NCBI GenBank assembly: GCA_049323795.1
Contig: JBMOOH010000048.1
Location: 1 to 64,000 of the forward strand
Source: JAOADN01 sp049323795
GTDB lineage: Bacteria > Pseudomonadota > Alphaproteobacteria > Rhodobacterales > Rhodobacteraceae
Reading direction: 5' to 3'
Length of the DNA: 64,000 nucleotides
Below are positions 63,048 through 64,000 of this stretch, one piece after another. Both the position numbers and the translations under genes were made by a program. Below the pieces are notes generated by a model. That model made no database searches. It saw nothing but the letters and a program-made list of their open reading frames with translations, and was not told the origin of the DNA. Positions within the stretch are counted from its first letter, which is position 1. Every line of letters starts with the position of its first letter.

Positions 63048-64000
63048 TCAGACGACGGCCCTTTCGAGGAACGGGCGGCGCCCGGCGATGCGCCCGGCGC
63101 CCAGCGGCGAGAGGTCGAGCGTCTGCCAGTCCCCCGTCAGCATCACCTCGGCAAGGCCCCTGCCGACGGCGGGTGACTGCTGAAGCCCGTGGCCCGAGAA
63201 GCCGCTTGCGACGAAGAGGTTCGGGAACGCCGGATGGGGCCCGAGGATCGCGTTCTGGTCGAGGCGGTTGTAATCGTAGTGTCCGACCCAGAGCCGGCGG
63301 ACCCTGACCGCCGCGAAGCCGTCGGCGCGGTTCCACAGGCGCGGCCAGATCAGGTCCTCGAACTGCCCGTGGTCGGGCTCCCAGTCGTCCGGCGCGCAGG
63401 CCCGGTCGTCGTCCGGAACCGTCGCGGTGATCCAGCCGTCCTGCTCGGGGCGCATGTAGACCCCGGTATGGTCGATGATCAGCGGCGCCTCCGGGTGGCG
63501 CGCGTCCGGCGTGTCGATGACGAAGACGGTGCGCTTGCGCGGCTCGACCGGCCAGTCCTCCCCCAGCGTGGCAAGCAGCGGTGTCACCCCCGTTCCGGCG
63601 GCCAGAAGCACCTGTCCGGCCCCGACCGTGCTGCCGTCCGCCAGCGCCACCCCCGAGATCCGGCCTGACCCGGCGATCAGGCGCGTGACCTGCCCCTTGC
63701 GGAACTCGGTCCCGCGGGCCCGGGCGCCGGCGCGGAAGCCGTTCAGCAGCCCCATGTTGTCGAACCAGCCCTCGTCCCGCGGCCCAAAGCTGCCGGCAAT
63801 CACGTCGTCGAGCTTCATCCAGGGGAAGCGCCGCGACAGTTCGGCGCGGCCGAGGACCTCGGTTCCCGCGCCGAGCGACCGCTGCATCGCGGCGAGTTCC
63901 TCCATCAGGGCCGCGCCCGCCTCGGTCCCGCTCAGGAAAAGATAGCCGTTCTCGCGGAAGCCGAGCGTCGGCACGCCGCCCTCGGGTCCGAGGCGGGCAC
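63048..64000 (-). CDS. FAD-dependent oxidoreductase (DAO family), N-terminus outside window
   Basis: The 317 codons visible lack the N-terminal FAD-binding GxGxxG, which lies past the right edge; the frame stays open to base 64000 (ARLGPEGG before VPTLGFRENGYLF). The rest fits D-amino-acid/sarcosine-oxidase-like enzymes: QVLLAAGTGVTPLLATLGE, VGHYDYNRLDQNAILGPHP and the C-terminal FAD contact NLFVASGFSGHGLQQSPAVG. The substrate is probably an amine or amino acid and cannot be fixed. It converges with blh, 20 bp between stops. Confidence 0.92.
   Translation of the reverse strand, partial: ARLGPEGGVPTLGFRENGYLFLSGTEAGAALMEELAAMQRSLGAGTEVLGRAELSRRFPWMKLDDVIAGSFGPRDEGWFDNMGLLNGFRAGARARGTEFRKGQVTRLIAGSGRISGVALADGSTVGAGQVLLAAGTGVTPLLATLGEDWPVEPRKRTVFVIDTPDARHPEAPLIIDHTGVYMRPEQDGWITATVPDDDRACAPDDWEPDHGQFEDLIWPRLWNRADGFAAVRVRRLWVGHYDYNRLDQNAILGPHPAFPNLFVASGFSGHGLQQSPAVGRGLAEVMLTGDWQTLDLSPLGAGRIAGRRPFLERAVV

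Overview
The window is high-GC DNA of an alphaproteobacterium, most likely Rhodobacteraceae/Paracoccaceae. The evidence is the phoR-pstSCAB-phoU-phoB gene order, a CckA kinase with a CtrA-type box upstream, an alphaproteobacterial LexA box (GAAC-N7-GAAC) before recA, RTX proteins ending in a Hint domain (PCFTPGT), and a BadF/GntR/SIS/NagA amino-sugar cluster. No rRNA, tRNA or CRISPR array was recognised. Genus cannot be fixed from the sequence alone.

Layout. 1-2274 is a broken mobilisation module: the right half of an IS256-type element has landed in a relaxase gene, next to a MobC-like gene. 2275-3079 has no convincing gene and may hold the old oriT. 3080-8727 carries three successive genes with Hint (hedgehog/intein-like) domains: two short ones and one large RTX protein with a perfect 381-bp internal duplication. 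From 8729 on the content looks chromosomal: TetR/PPK2, alpha/beta hydrolase-metA-ATPase, two DMT exporters, a FadL-like porin, a glutamine amidotransferase, guaB, rsmB and cckA (8729-22331); a tandem-repeat spacer, a sulfotransferase-like gene, recA, a small NTF2-like gene, alaS and a DUF1330 gene (22332-28304); the phosphate-starvation operon (28510-35877); and a seven-gene glycogen operon glgP-B-C-A-X-pgm-aglA (35995-49015).

49005-61109 is a divergent sugar regulon. Leftward run murQ, a binding protein, two permeases, a Gfo/Idh/MocA oxidoreductase, an ABC ATPase, ThuA and a second Gfo/Idh/MocA enzyme. Rightward run a BadF-type kinase, a GntR/UTRA regulator, a SIS isomerase/deaminase and nagA. 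Both divergent promoters carry pairs of GGTATY repeats 11 bp apart, which suggests that the GntR protein controls both arms. The gene set suggests uptake and breakdown of N-acetylglucosamine/N-acetylmuramate compounds, with an added oxidative (possibly 3-keto-sugar) branch. A 16-bp palindromic operator is shared, base for base, between the glgP promoter and the thuA promoter, linking glycogen and sugar uptake. The window ends with rpe, a persulfide-dioxygenase-like blh gene and a FAD oxidoreductase cut by the right edge.

The observations most worth following are the triple Hint locus, the thuA/Gfo-Idh branch inside an amino-sugar regulon, the shared operator, and the CtrA box in front of cckA.
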